A stretch of DNA of 6,342 bases from JBBQQK01 sp038216025. Lineage in GTDB: Bacteria > Patescibacteriota > UBA1384 > XYA2-FULL-43-10 > 1-14-0-10-43-13. The notes under the pieces are model-generated. The model made no database searches, was not told where the DNA came from, and saw nothing but the letters and a program-made list of their open reading frames with translations. Where the stretch lies: NCBI GenBank assembly GCA_038216025.1, contig JBBQQK010000065.1, positions 1 to 6,342 on the forward strand. Reading direction: 5' to 3'. This document shows, piece after piece, positions 1-4,266 of this stretch. How positions within the stretch are numbered: the first letter of the stretch is position 1; every line of letters starts with the position of its first letter. The position numbers were made by a program, and so were the translations under genes.

Positions 1-70
1 CGCTAATGCGTCTTTTTAAATTTGGCGTAGACTCAATATATAAACATAATGCATATAGATGTTTTGGAGA

Positions 71-94
71 TCCTGCCATTCGCGAATGGCAGGA
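71..94. repeat. 24-nt perfect palindrome, copy 1
   Basis: The half TCCTGCCATTCG is followed directly by its exact reverse complement, giving a perfect 24-nt palindrome with no spacer. A diverged second copy lies at 109-132, with 14 bp between them. There is no T-tract on either side, so it is not an ordinary rho-independent terminator. It resembles a REP-type extragenic palindrome; the family is not identified. Confidence 0.8.
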
Positions 95-108
95 AAGCCG
101 CTGTAGTA

Positions 109-132
109 TCCTGCTGTTCGAGAACGGCGGGA
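109..132. repeat. 24-nt imperfect palindrome, copy 2
   Basis: This copy aligns without gaps to copy 1 at 71-94, with 19 of 24 identical positions. One A-T pair has become G-C (a compensatory double change) and two pairs have become T-G, which still pair as U-G in a plus-strand transcript. Only the innermost position is lost, leaving a GA loop. The flanks GTAGT (103-107) and ACTAC (132-136) can lengthen the stem by five pairs. The pattern indicates that the hairpin, rather than the exact sequence, has been kept. Confidence 0.75.
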
Positions 133-243
133 CTACCATTAAACTATACCCCTATACAAAATTTTCAGCTAACAATTTACAATTTACCAGTTAATTGAGT
201 ATTTGCCAATTAAATGAAAACTGTTTGTTGATAACTGAAAATT

Positions 244-258
244 ATTCGTCAAACGAAT
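244..258 (-). terminator. Weak hairpin at the end of rpmG
   Basis: On the minus strand ATTCGT, loop TTG, ACGAAT forms a 6-bp stem that overlaps the rpmG stop codon and is followed by AATTTT. The stem is short and the U-tract poor, so it is a possible but weak terminator. Confidence 0.35.
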
Positions 259-425
259 TATTTGGTTTCTTTATGTAAAGTTTTTTTGCGCTCTTGTTTG
301 CAGTATTTTTCAAGCTCGATTCTTTTTATCACATTCATACCTTTCATGCGCTTTTCTGTGTGATAATTTCTAGCTTTGCATTCAGTACATTCAAGAGTTA
401 CTAATTTTCTAGCATCTTTTGCCAT
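258..425 (-). CDS. rpmG: 50S ribosomal protein L33
   Basis: This 55-residue protein begins MAKDARKLVTLECTECKARN and ends KKTLHKETK, the classic L33 pattern of a CxxC ribbon followed by the YxTxK region and a KxTLHKE tail. L33 is a small protein of the large ribosomal subunit near the E site. The start is an ATG preceded by AAGGA at 429-433. Length is normal for the family. The zinc-binding form has four cysteines; here C12, C15 and C42 are present, but residue 45, where the fourth is expected, is Glu (YCKQE). Zinc binding is therefore probably weak or absent. The gene follows tRNA-Thr(UGU) on the same strand with no promoter of its own that I can see, so it is probably co-transcribed with the tRNA cluster. 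Confidence 0.93.
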   Translation of the reverse strand: MAKDARKLVTLECTECKARNYHTEKRMKGMNVIKRIELEKYCKQERKKTLHKETK

Positions 426-472
426 AATTCCTTATTTCTTTCGAACTTTATAAACTTAATAACTTTCTACTC

Positions 473-489
473 GTCGATCAAAGATCGAC
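473..489 (-). other. Hairpin directly 3' of tRNA-Thr(UGU)
   Basis: GTCGATC, a 3-nt loop and GATCGAC form a perfect 7-bp stem that begins at the base after the encoded CCA of tRNA-Thr(UGU). It has no T-tract on the minus strand, so it is more likely a processing or stability element between the tRNA and rpmG than a terminator. Confidence 0.5.
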
Positions 490-564
490 TGGAGCCGTCT
501 GAGGGATTTGAACCCACAACCTACTGTTTACAAAACAGTTGCTCTACCGTTGAGCTAAGACGGC
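490..564 (-). tRNA. tRNA-Thr(UGU)
   Basis: The minus strand gives acceptor GCCGTCT pairing with AGACGGC, D-arm GCTC...GAGC, anticodon stem ACTGT/ACAGT around loop TTTGTAA (anticodon UGU, Thr), a 5-nt variable loop and T-loop TTCAAAT. CCA is encoded at 490-492. The T-stem GTGGG/CCCTC has one U-U mismatch; all other stems pair. It is the last tRNA of the cluster before rpmG. Confidence 0.95.
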
Positions 565-576
565 ATGGCCCGCCAT
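565..576. other. Small inverted repeat beside tRNA-Thr(UGU)
   Basis: ATGGC, CC, GCCAT is a 5-bp-stem inverted repeat touching the 5' end of tRNA-Thr(UGU). The spacer to tRNA-Tyr also holds ATGAGCGAG (575-583) and AGCGAGTCGAAT (598-609), which look like pieces of a REP-like repeat. Confidence 0.35.
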
Positions 577-600
577 GAGCGAGATATTATCCCGTTTTAG

Positions 601-612
601 CGAGTCGAATGG
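601..612. repeat. CGAGTCGAATGG repeat, copy at tRNA-Tyr 3' end
   Basis: The same 12-mer occurs at 1052-1063. On the minus strand it reads CCATTCGACTCG, that is, the encoded tRNA CCA plus the first 9 bases of the trailer. Only the CCA part is explained by tRNA function. Confidence 0.7.
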
Positions 613-694
613 TGCTGGGGGCAGGACTCGAACCTACGAAGGCGAAGCCGCCTGATTTACAGTCAGGTGCAGTTGACCACTTTGCTACCCCAGC
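610..694 (-). tRNA. tRNA-Tyr(GUA)
   Basis: This 85-nt class II tRNA has acceptor GCTGGGG/CCCCAGC, anticodon stem CCTGA/TCAGG around loop CTGTAAA (anticodon GUA, Tyr), a long variable arm with a GGC-TTC-GCC stem-loop, T-arm GTAGG TTCGAGT CCTGC, discriminator A and an encoded CCA at 610-612. The 5' end is only 5 bp from the stop codon of the GIY-YIG gene. Confidence 0.96.
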
Positions 695-699
695 ATAAA

Positions 700-1026
700 T
701 TAAGTTATTAATCCATCAACTAACCATTTTTTCTTTTCAGATCGCCATCCTTTTATTTGGACTTCTCTTTTTCTGGCCTCCGATTTTGAAGAAAATGGTT
801 TTGATGTATATACAATTTTTAAAGGACCCTGATCTCTGGCAAACTTGGATCCGTTACCTGAATTATGCTCATTCAATCGACGTAAGGGGTTGATGGCTAT
901 GCCGGTATAAAATCTTAACGTTTTAACAGATTGAGCAATATAAACTTTCCATGGCTCTTCGACAAGCTCAGAGTCATTCGACTTGTTACTTAAATTAATG
1001 TCTTCCTCAATTGAATGGTTTACCAT
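700..1026 (-). CDS. GIY-YIG domain endonuclease-like protein (YhbQ/UPF0213-like)
   Basis: This is a 108-residue protein counted from the ATG at 1026; a TTG at 1032 would add two residues. The domain starts at about residue 26: VYI (28-30) and FYTG (39-42) stand for the GIY...YIG motifs, RRLNEHNSG (49-57) carries the likely catalytic arginine, and EARKREVQIKGW (83-94) holds the likely metal-binding glutamate E88. Single-domain GIY-YIG proteins of this size occur in many bacteria as putative small nucleases of uncertain role. The first 25 residues precede the domain and are partly encoded by a REP-like repeat (957-983); no Shine-Dalgarno site precedes the ATG, so the N-terminus is uncertain. 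The gene sits between two tRNA genes on the same strand, probably on their transcript. Confidence 0.8.
   Translation of the reverse strand: MVNHSIEEDINLSNKSNDSELVEEPWKVYIAQSVKTLRFYTGIAINPLRRLNEHNSGNGSKFARDQGPLKIVYTSKPFSSKSEARKREVQIKGWRSEKKKWLVDGLIT
957..983. repeat. REP-like element inside the GIY-YIG coding region
   Basis: CTTCGACAAGCTCAG (957-971) matches a REP-like motif I recall from many bacterial genomes as TGAGCTTGTCGAAG. CATTCGACT (975-983) next to it is the reverse complement of the AGTCGAATG core in the tRNA-trailer repeats. Read on the minus strand in frame it encodes approximately KSNDSELVEE of the GIY-YIG N-terminal extension. The family assignment is from memory. Confidence 0.5.
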
Positions 1027-1035
1027 GAGCAAGGA

Positions 1036-1049
1036 GTTAACTTGTTAAC
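1036..1049. repeat. Paired GTTAAC sites
   Basis: GTTAAC, TT, GTTAAC lies between the GIY-YIG start and the tRNA-Thr(GGU) trailer. It is an inverted repeat except for its two central bases. Function unknown. Confidence 0.3.
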
Positions 1050-1051
1050 GA

Positions 1052-1063
1052 CGAGTCGAATGG
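1052..1063. repeat. CGAGTCGAATGG repeat, copy at tRNA-Thr(GGU) 3' end
   Basis: Identical 12-mer to 601-612, in the same position relative to a tRNA: minus-strand CCA followed by TTCGACTCG. The two tRNAs have different acceptor sequences, so the shared trailer is not simple tRNA gene duplication. Confidence 0.7.
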
Positions 1064-1136
1064 AGCCGTTGACGGAACTTGAATCCGTGACCTCACCCTT
1101 ACCAAGGGTGTGCTCTACCAGCTGAGCTACAACGGC
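1061..1136 (-). tRNA. tRNA-Thr(GGU)
   Basis: The minus strand gives acceptor GCCGTTG/CAACGGC, D-arm GCTCAGCTGGTAGAGC, anticodon stem CACCC/GGGTG around TTGGTAA (anticodon GGU, Thr), T-arm with TTCAAGT, and an encoded CCA at 1061-1063. It is the first gene of the tRNA transcript, about 33 nt downstream of the predicted start site. Confidence 0.96.
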
Positions 1137-1175
1137 ATAATATACATCCTTGGTGGATAAGAGAATTACTTAAGG

Positions 1176-1204
1176 ATTATAACATTTTCTTCTTTTTAAT
1201 TCAA
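1176..1204 (-). promoter_or_regulatory. Sigma-70-type promoter of the tRNA-GIY-YIG-rpmG cluster
   Basis: On the minus strand there is a -35 box TTGAAT (1199-1204), a 17-bp spacer and a perfect -10 box TATAAT (1176-1181). Predicted transcription starts near 1169, followed by tRNA-Thr(GGU) at 1136. It is the best promoter in the window, as expected for stable RNA. Confidence 0.75.
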
Positions 1205-1207
1205 CCG

Positions 1208-1223
1208 AAAAAGTATTCTTTTT
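1208..1223. terminator. Weak AT-stem hairpin after the TPR gene
   Basis: AAAAAG, TATT, CTTTTT forms a 6-bp A/T-rich stem just after the TPR gene stop and just upstream of the tRNA promoter. It may partly terminate the holB-ricT-TPR transcript; read-through into the tRNA cluster is possible. Confidence 0.3.
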
Positions 1224-1229
1224 GAAAAT

Positions 1230-1976
1230 CTAACGAATCCTATATGCTCTAGACATATTTCGCATTTTTTCCTCTGCTTCTGTTGCCAGAATTTTGTATT
1301 CTTTATTGTCAAAATCAAGACTAGCAGCTTTCTTTAAAGCCTTCTCGGCTCGACTGAATTGACGGGATTGCATATATGCCTTACCCAGCTCTGCATACCA
1401 GTCAGCATGGCTTCTTTCAATATTCACGGCCTTTTGCAGATGATCGACAGCTACAGAATAATTTTCTTCTTTTGCCTCTATCTGACCAAGACCAAAGCAC
1501 GCTTCCGCCAGATATGAGTCACACTTCAAAGCAGCCGCAAACGCTTCTCTTGCCTCATCGAAAGTGCCCCTAGTTCTGGCTATCTTGCCCATGATAAGAT
1601 ACGCGTTGCCGCATTTCTTATCTTTTGATAAAGCATCTATTGCAAAATCTTCAGCTTCACGTAGATTATCATGCATGAAGGCCGAGTCGGCTGCATACAA
1701 AAGTTTGGCTAATTCGGGATCTTCTTCGTTGAAATTGGTTAAAGCCTTGTTAATCTCCGATGGAGGGATAATATTTTTTTTGTTTTTATCAATTTCAGAA
1801 ATAATATCATTTTCCTTTGATTTTTTTCCGAATAGTCTTAATAACAAACTGGTTTTTTTCTCTGGTTCAAAATTTTCCATAGGTGTAACCTCTTCCACTA
1901 CTGATGTTTTCGGGAAATTTTTTAACGATAAAAGCAAGGCGACAGCAATGCATATTATTATGCCAATCTCTAACAA
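1230..1976 (-). CDS. Membrane-anchored tetratricopeptide repeat protein
   Basis: This is a 248-residue protein. Residues 3-18 (EIGIIICIAVALLLSL) form one hydrophobic N-terminal anchor, followed by a low-complexity charged linker to about 85. About four TPR units follow at roughly 87-120, 123-156, 157-190 and 191-224, with typical A/G/Y spacing such as AYLIMGKIARTRGTFDEARE and WYAELGKAYMQSRQFSRAEK. The TPR block probably faces the cytoplasm or cell surface and binds a partner protein; orientation is not settled. The start is TTG at 1974-1976, chosen because GGAGGT lies just upstream and no later ATG keeps the anchor. The start overlaps the ricT stop by 7 nt, so translation is probably coupled. 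The exact function is unknown. Confidence 0.8.
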   Translation of the reverse strand: MLEIGIIICIAVALLLSLKNFPKTSVVEEVTPMENFEPEKKTSLLLRLFGKKSKENDIISEIDKNKKNIIPPSEINKALTNFNEEDPELAKLLYAADSAFMHDNLREAEDFAIDALSKDKKCGNAYLIMGKIARTRGTFDEAREAFAAALKCDSYLAEACFGLGQIEAKEENYSVAVDHLQKAVNIERSHADWYAELGKAYMQSRQFSRAEKALKKAASLDFDNKEYKILATEAEEKMRNMSRAYRIR

Positions 1977-2779
1977 TCTACCTCCAAAATCCTTTTATCG
2001 GCAACTTCTATCTTTACTTTATTTTTCAAAATATTTTGTTCAATCACGACACCGGTGCCCTCTTTTGTTTTGATTTTTTCCCCGACTGATGGCATTTTTC
2101 TTTTTGCATCTTTGTAAAAATCTTGCTCGAAAGCGAGACAACACATCAATTTGCCGCACACGCCCAAAGATCTATTGGCGCCCATTTGCCCAATGCCTTG
2201 TTCATAAGTCATTTCGGATGTAATAGTTTCCACTGCGCCTTTATTTTTCAAAAACCTTTTGCAACAGAATTTCTGTCCACAACGGCCGATTCCACCAAAA
2301 AATTTAGCCTTATCGCGGCAACTTACTTGCTGTAAACGAATAAGCTTTTTGAAGGTCGAAGCCAAATCTGGAACCAACGCTCGGAAATCTATTCTGCCGG
2401 GAGATGAAAAATAAAAAGTTAGTTTTTTGCCATCGTAGGAAAGGTCAGCATCAAGCAAATTCATTTCTAGCTTATGGGCCTTTATTTTTTCCGTACATTT
2501 TATTAGCGTTTGCTTTGCCTCGACTTTTAGCTCTTCTATTTTTTGAAGATCTTTATCAGTAAGTTTGCGGATCAAGGTAACCTGTTCAACTTCACCCTTC
2601 TCGGCCTCTAGTTCTTCTCTGATACTATTCACAGACACCACGACGGCCACTTCCGAGCTGGAATCTTTTTCAAATAAAACTTGATCGCCATTTTTTATAT
2701 CAAGTTTACCGCAATCAGATTTAAATATTTTACCATCGCTTACAACCCTCAAGAACAATTCTCCACTTTTTTCTGTCAT
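1970..2779 (-). CDS. ricT: PSP1-family Fe-S protein RicT/YaaT
   Basis: This is a 269-residue protein. Residues 7-60 form the N-terminal PSP1 part (GDQVLFE at 31-37), followed by a charged helical stretch and the conserved core from about 100 to 225. The core carries C154 (CRD), GGIGRCG with C167, FCC (C172, C173), GVCG with C208 and LMCC (C213, C214), which matches the Cys pattern of B. subtilis YaaT/RicT. In that organism RicT acts with RicA and RicF in a [4Fe-4S]-bearing complex that supports RNase Y mRNA processing. Position directly after holB is also as in Firmicutes. The ATG is preceded by AAGGGAAG at a good distance, lying inside holB. No RicA or RicF gene is in view, so a Y-complex role is inference. 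Confidence 0.9.
   Translation of the reverse strand: MTEKSGELFLRVVSDGKIFKSDCGKLDIKNGDQVLFEKDSSSEVAVVVSVNSIREELEAEKGEVEQVTLIRKLTDKDLQKIEELKVEAKQTLIKCTEKIKAHKLEMNLLDADLSYDGKKLTFYFSSPGRIDFRALVPDLASTFKKLIRLQQVSCRDKAKFFGGIGRCGQKFCCKRFLKNKGAVETITSEMTYEQGIGQMGANRSLGVCGKLMCCLAFEQDFYKDAKRKMPSVGEKIKTKEGTGVVIEQNILKNKVKIEVADKRILEVDC
1980..1985 (-). promoter_or_regulatory. Ribosome binding site fixing the TTG start of the TPR gene
   Basis: GGAGGT on the minus strand lies within the last codons of ricT, 3 nt before the TTG at 1976. The spacing is short, but it is the only good site near the anchor-encoding start. Confidence 0.55.
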
Positions 2780-3482
2780 ATGCTTTTCTTCCCTTAAACC
2801 ACAAGCACTCCATTGCCAATTTTGAGCTTGCGTTATTTTTTATATCATTTTTAATTTGATGAATAAGATGTAATAACTCTATAAAATTCTTACTTTTAGA
2901 ATTTAGCAGCTCGCCTCTAACCAAGACAACCAGCTCGTTTAAAAATTTTTCAACTTGCTCTTCTTTCACAATGAAGTCGATTATCTTTTCCGCCTCAGCC
3001 AGAGTAGTAAATTGGAAAAAATCACTCGCTTCTTTACCTATACTTTGATTATCTGGCAGGGCAGGGATCTGATAAATTCGGCAACGCGATCTGATTGTTG
3101 ATATTACTGAATTATTTTGGGCAGTCAGAACAATCATTGCTTTTCTAGGCGGCTCCTCCAAGGTCTTGAGCAAGATATTTGCAGAAGATTGATTCAACTT
3201 TTCACAATTTTTGACTATTGCCAGCCTCAAAGGTCCGGACGGCGTTAGGTTAATCGAATGCAGCAATTCTTTAATCTGAGAAATCTTTATCTCTCCCTTT
3301 TTTCCCGACTCTTCTTCGGGCTCAACCGTACTGATGTCCTGGTCCAATATTTTATTTTCTGTTTTAATAAAATCTATCAGACTAAATACTTTTTCCTGGT
3401 CTCGGCTTATAAAAAGATATGCATGGGCCCAAGAATTTTGCTCGGCCTCTTTTTTTAATTGCAGTAATTGCTTCATCTCCAT
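2730..3482 (-). CDS. holB: DNA polymerase III delta' subunit (HolB-like)
   Basis: This is a 250-residue protein from the ATG at 3482 (a TTG directly upstream at 3485 is possible). HAYLF (20-24) is the usual N-terminal landmark; LLKTLEEPP (104-112) and STIRSRC (128-134) are the conserved clamp-loader motifs (Walker B/sensor region and SRC). No Walker A GxxxxGKT follows HAYLF, and there is no four-cysteine zinc module, so it is predicted not to bind ATP, as for E. coli delta'. It would act in the clamp-loader complex that loads the beta clamp. The usual length is about 320-335, so it is short. Its last 50 nt overlap ricT in another frame, and the tail after about residue 225 does not look conserved. 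The upstream neighbour tmk, frequent elsewhere, is absent. Confidence 0.85.
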   Translation of the reverse strand: MEMKQLLQLKKEAEQNSWAHAYLFISRDQEKVFSLIDFIKTENKILDQDISTVEPEEESGKKGEIKISQIKELLHSINLTPSGPLRLAIVKNCEKLNQSSANILLKTLEEPPRKAMIVLTAQNNSVISTIRSRCRIYQIPALPDNQSIGKEASDFFQFTTLAEAEKIIDFIVKEEQVEKFLNELVVLVRGELLNSKSKNFIELLHLIHQIKNDIKNNASSKLAMECLWFKGRKAYDRKKWRIVLEGCKRW

Positions 3483-3524
3483 CAATCTACCAAATGCCGG
3501 GTCAGTTTACAATAAGAATTTACC

Positions 3525-3553
3525 TTGAAATTATTAATAAACAATTGTATTAT
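3525..3553 (+). promoter_or_regulatory. Promoter of the zinc-ribbon gene
   Basis: A -35 box TTGAAA (3525-3530), a 17-bp spacer and a -10 box TATTAT (3548-3553) sit about 46 nt before the ATG at 3599. It overlaps the minus-strand promoter at 3549-3576. Confidence 0.6.
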
Positions 3554-3576
3554 AACAAAGAAGTAAATACTCTTAA
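3549..3576 (-). promoter_or_regulatory. Promoter of the holB-ricT-TPR operon
   Basis: On the minus strand a -35-like TTAAGA (3571-3576), a 16-bp spacer and a perfect -10 TATAAT (3549-3554) are seen. Its -10 shares bases with the plus-strand -10, so the two divergent promoters probably compete. Confidence 0.5.
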
Positions 3577-3598
3577 TTAACGGATAAGAAACAAAAAA

Positions 3599-3922
3599 AT
3601 GAGCGATCAGCTAGACGACAAGGTTTTGGTTTGCAAGGACTGTGGAAATAGATTCATTTGGACTGCTGGTGAGCAGAAATTTTTCCTAGACAAAGGCTTG
3701 CAGAACATGCCAAAACGTTGCAAGATTTGTACCGCCGCCTATAAAACTAAACTTAGGGAAAAACATCCGGTATGGTGGATCAAATGTCAGAAATGCAGCA
3801 AGAAAGCAGAAGTTCCTTTTGAACCAACAACCGAAGACATATATTGCGAAGAATGTTTTTCTAAAGAATTAGAAAAAAGAGACCAATCTATTTTAGCGCT
3901 GGGCGAAAAAATTCCCGATTAA
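3599..3922 (+). CDS. Double zinc-ribbon protein (zf-trcl-like)
   Basis: This is a 107-residue protein with two treble-clef or zinc-ribbon units. The first has C12-K-D-C15 and C41-K-I-C44, with FIWTAGEQKFFLDKG between them, the signature of the probable zinc-ribbon family zf-trcl (PF13451). The second has C63-Q-K-C66 and C83-E-E-C86. The C-terminus is acidic and basic with no fold visible. Such small zinc-ribbon proteins are common in CPR genomes; their molecular role is not known, although nucleic-acid or ribosome association is often guessed. It has its own promoter (3525-3553) and ends in the strong terminator at 3936, so it is monocistronic. No strong Shine-Dalgarno site is seen before the ATG. 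Confidence 0.85.
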   Translation: MSDQLDDKVLVCKDCGNRFIWTAGEQKFFLDKGLQNMPKRCKICTAAYKTKLREKHPVWWIKCQKCSKKAEVPFEPTTEDIYCEECFSKELEKRDQSILALGEKIPD

Positions 3923-3935
3923 TAACAGTCTAAAT

Positions 3936-3983
3936 ACTCAAATAAAAAAACGCTTAAATTTTTAAGCGTTTTTTTATTTGAGT
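3936..3983. terminator. Perfect bidirectional terminator
   Basis: Two 23-nt arms (3936-3958 and 3961-3983) are exact reverse complements with a TT centre. The stem has a GC-containing core (CGCTTAAA) flanked by seven A on one side and seven T on the other, so it works as a terminator in both directions. It serves the zinc-ribbon gene on the plus strand and rpmB on the minus strand. Confidence 0.9.
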
Positions 3984-3993
3984 GCGATTGATA

Positions 3994-4167
3994 TTAAGAA
4001 ACTGGCTGAGCGCTATATTTCTTTATAGTCTTAAGGCATTTAGTGCACAAAAGCAAACCATTAACTTTTTGCAAGTTAGGTTTAAATCTTCTTTTTGTAT
4101 GAATTTGCGAATGAGAAACTGCATTTCCGCTCACTGCCCTTTTTCGGCATAATGTACAAATGGCCAT
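3994..4167 (-). CDS. rpmB: 50S ribosomal protein L28
   Basis: This 57-residue protein begins MAICTLCRKRAVSGNAVSHS and contains the L28 signature of a small basic protein with SHS and RRFKPNLQ. It belongs to the large ribosomal subunit. Two CxxC pairs are complete (C4/C7 and C41/C44), so this is the zinc-binding form. The start is ATG at 4167 with a GGGAAA purine stretch upstream. It is transcribed alone and converges with the zinc-ribbon gene at the 3936-3983 terminator. Its promoter in the AT-rich 4168-4260 spacer is not clear; TTTATG with TACAAT at 17 bp is one candidate. Confidence 0.93.
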   Translation of the reverse strand: MAICTLCRKRAVSGNAVSHSQIHTKRRFKPNLQKVNGLLLCTKCLKTIKKYSAQPVS

Positions 4168-4199
4168 ATGTTTTCCCGTCTAGTCCTAATTTTGTTTAT

Positions 4200-4229
4200 T
4201 TGATATAATTGTTATTGTAAAACTATAAT
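4200..4229 (+). promoter_or_regulatory. Promoter of the M50 protease gene
   Basis: A -35 box TTGATA (4200-4205), an 18-bp spacer and a perfect -10 TATAAT (4224-4229), followed by an AAGG site near 4257-4260 and the ATG at 4267. Confidence 0.6.
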
Positions 4230-4266
4230 AAGATAACATAAATAGCTAAATAAATCAAGGCAAAAT

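Larger units (their letters stand above)
61..153 (-). pseudogene. tRNA-Trp-like relic interrupted by the twin palindromes
   Basis: Read on the minus strand, 153 to 133 gives a near-canonical tRNA 5' part: acceptor AGGGGTA, then TA, then a D-arm GTTTAATGGTAG. Positions 70 to 61 give TCTCCAAAAC, the usual tRNA-Trp anticodon loop around CCA. The 62 bp between them (71-132) are exactly the two palindromes plus a 14-bp spacer. The expected D-stem 3' side, the anticodon-stem 5' side, the T-arm and a TACCCCT 3' acceptor are not found, so I cannot fold a working tRNA. A tRNA-Trp beside rpmG, on the way to secE-nusG, is a common bacterial order and supports the reading. A chance match remains possible. 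Confidence 0.4.

Noticed and set aside
71..132. Rho-independent terminators
   Set aside because: The stems are strong, but neither strand has a T-tract after them.
71..136. CRISPR-like repeats
   Set aside because: There are only two diverged palindromic copies with a 14-bp spacer, and no cas gene.
61..153. A functional, compact tRNA ending in CCTGCCA at about 87
   Set aside because: A 67-nt molecule can be drawn from AGGGG...TTCCTGCCA, but it lacks a T-arm and has a fully paired hairpin where the anticodon loop should be.
6..194. Plus-strand open frame of 62 codons
   Set aside because: It runs straight through both palindromes and the tRNA-like sequence, and its protein has no recognisable domain.
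1564..2073. Plus-strand open frame of 169 codons
   Set aside because: It is antisense to the TPR gene and the ricT end, is Ser/Phe-rich as expected for a shadow frame, and has no domain.
2730..2800. Sequencing frameshift joining HolB to RicT
   Set aside because: RicT has a good ribosome binding site and a natural N-terminus, so two separate proteins are more likely than a fusion.
3486..3598. A small gene between holB and the zinc-ribbon gene
   Set aside because: No open frame of useful length; the stretch is explained by two promoters.
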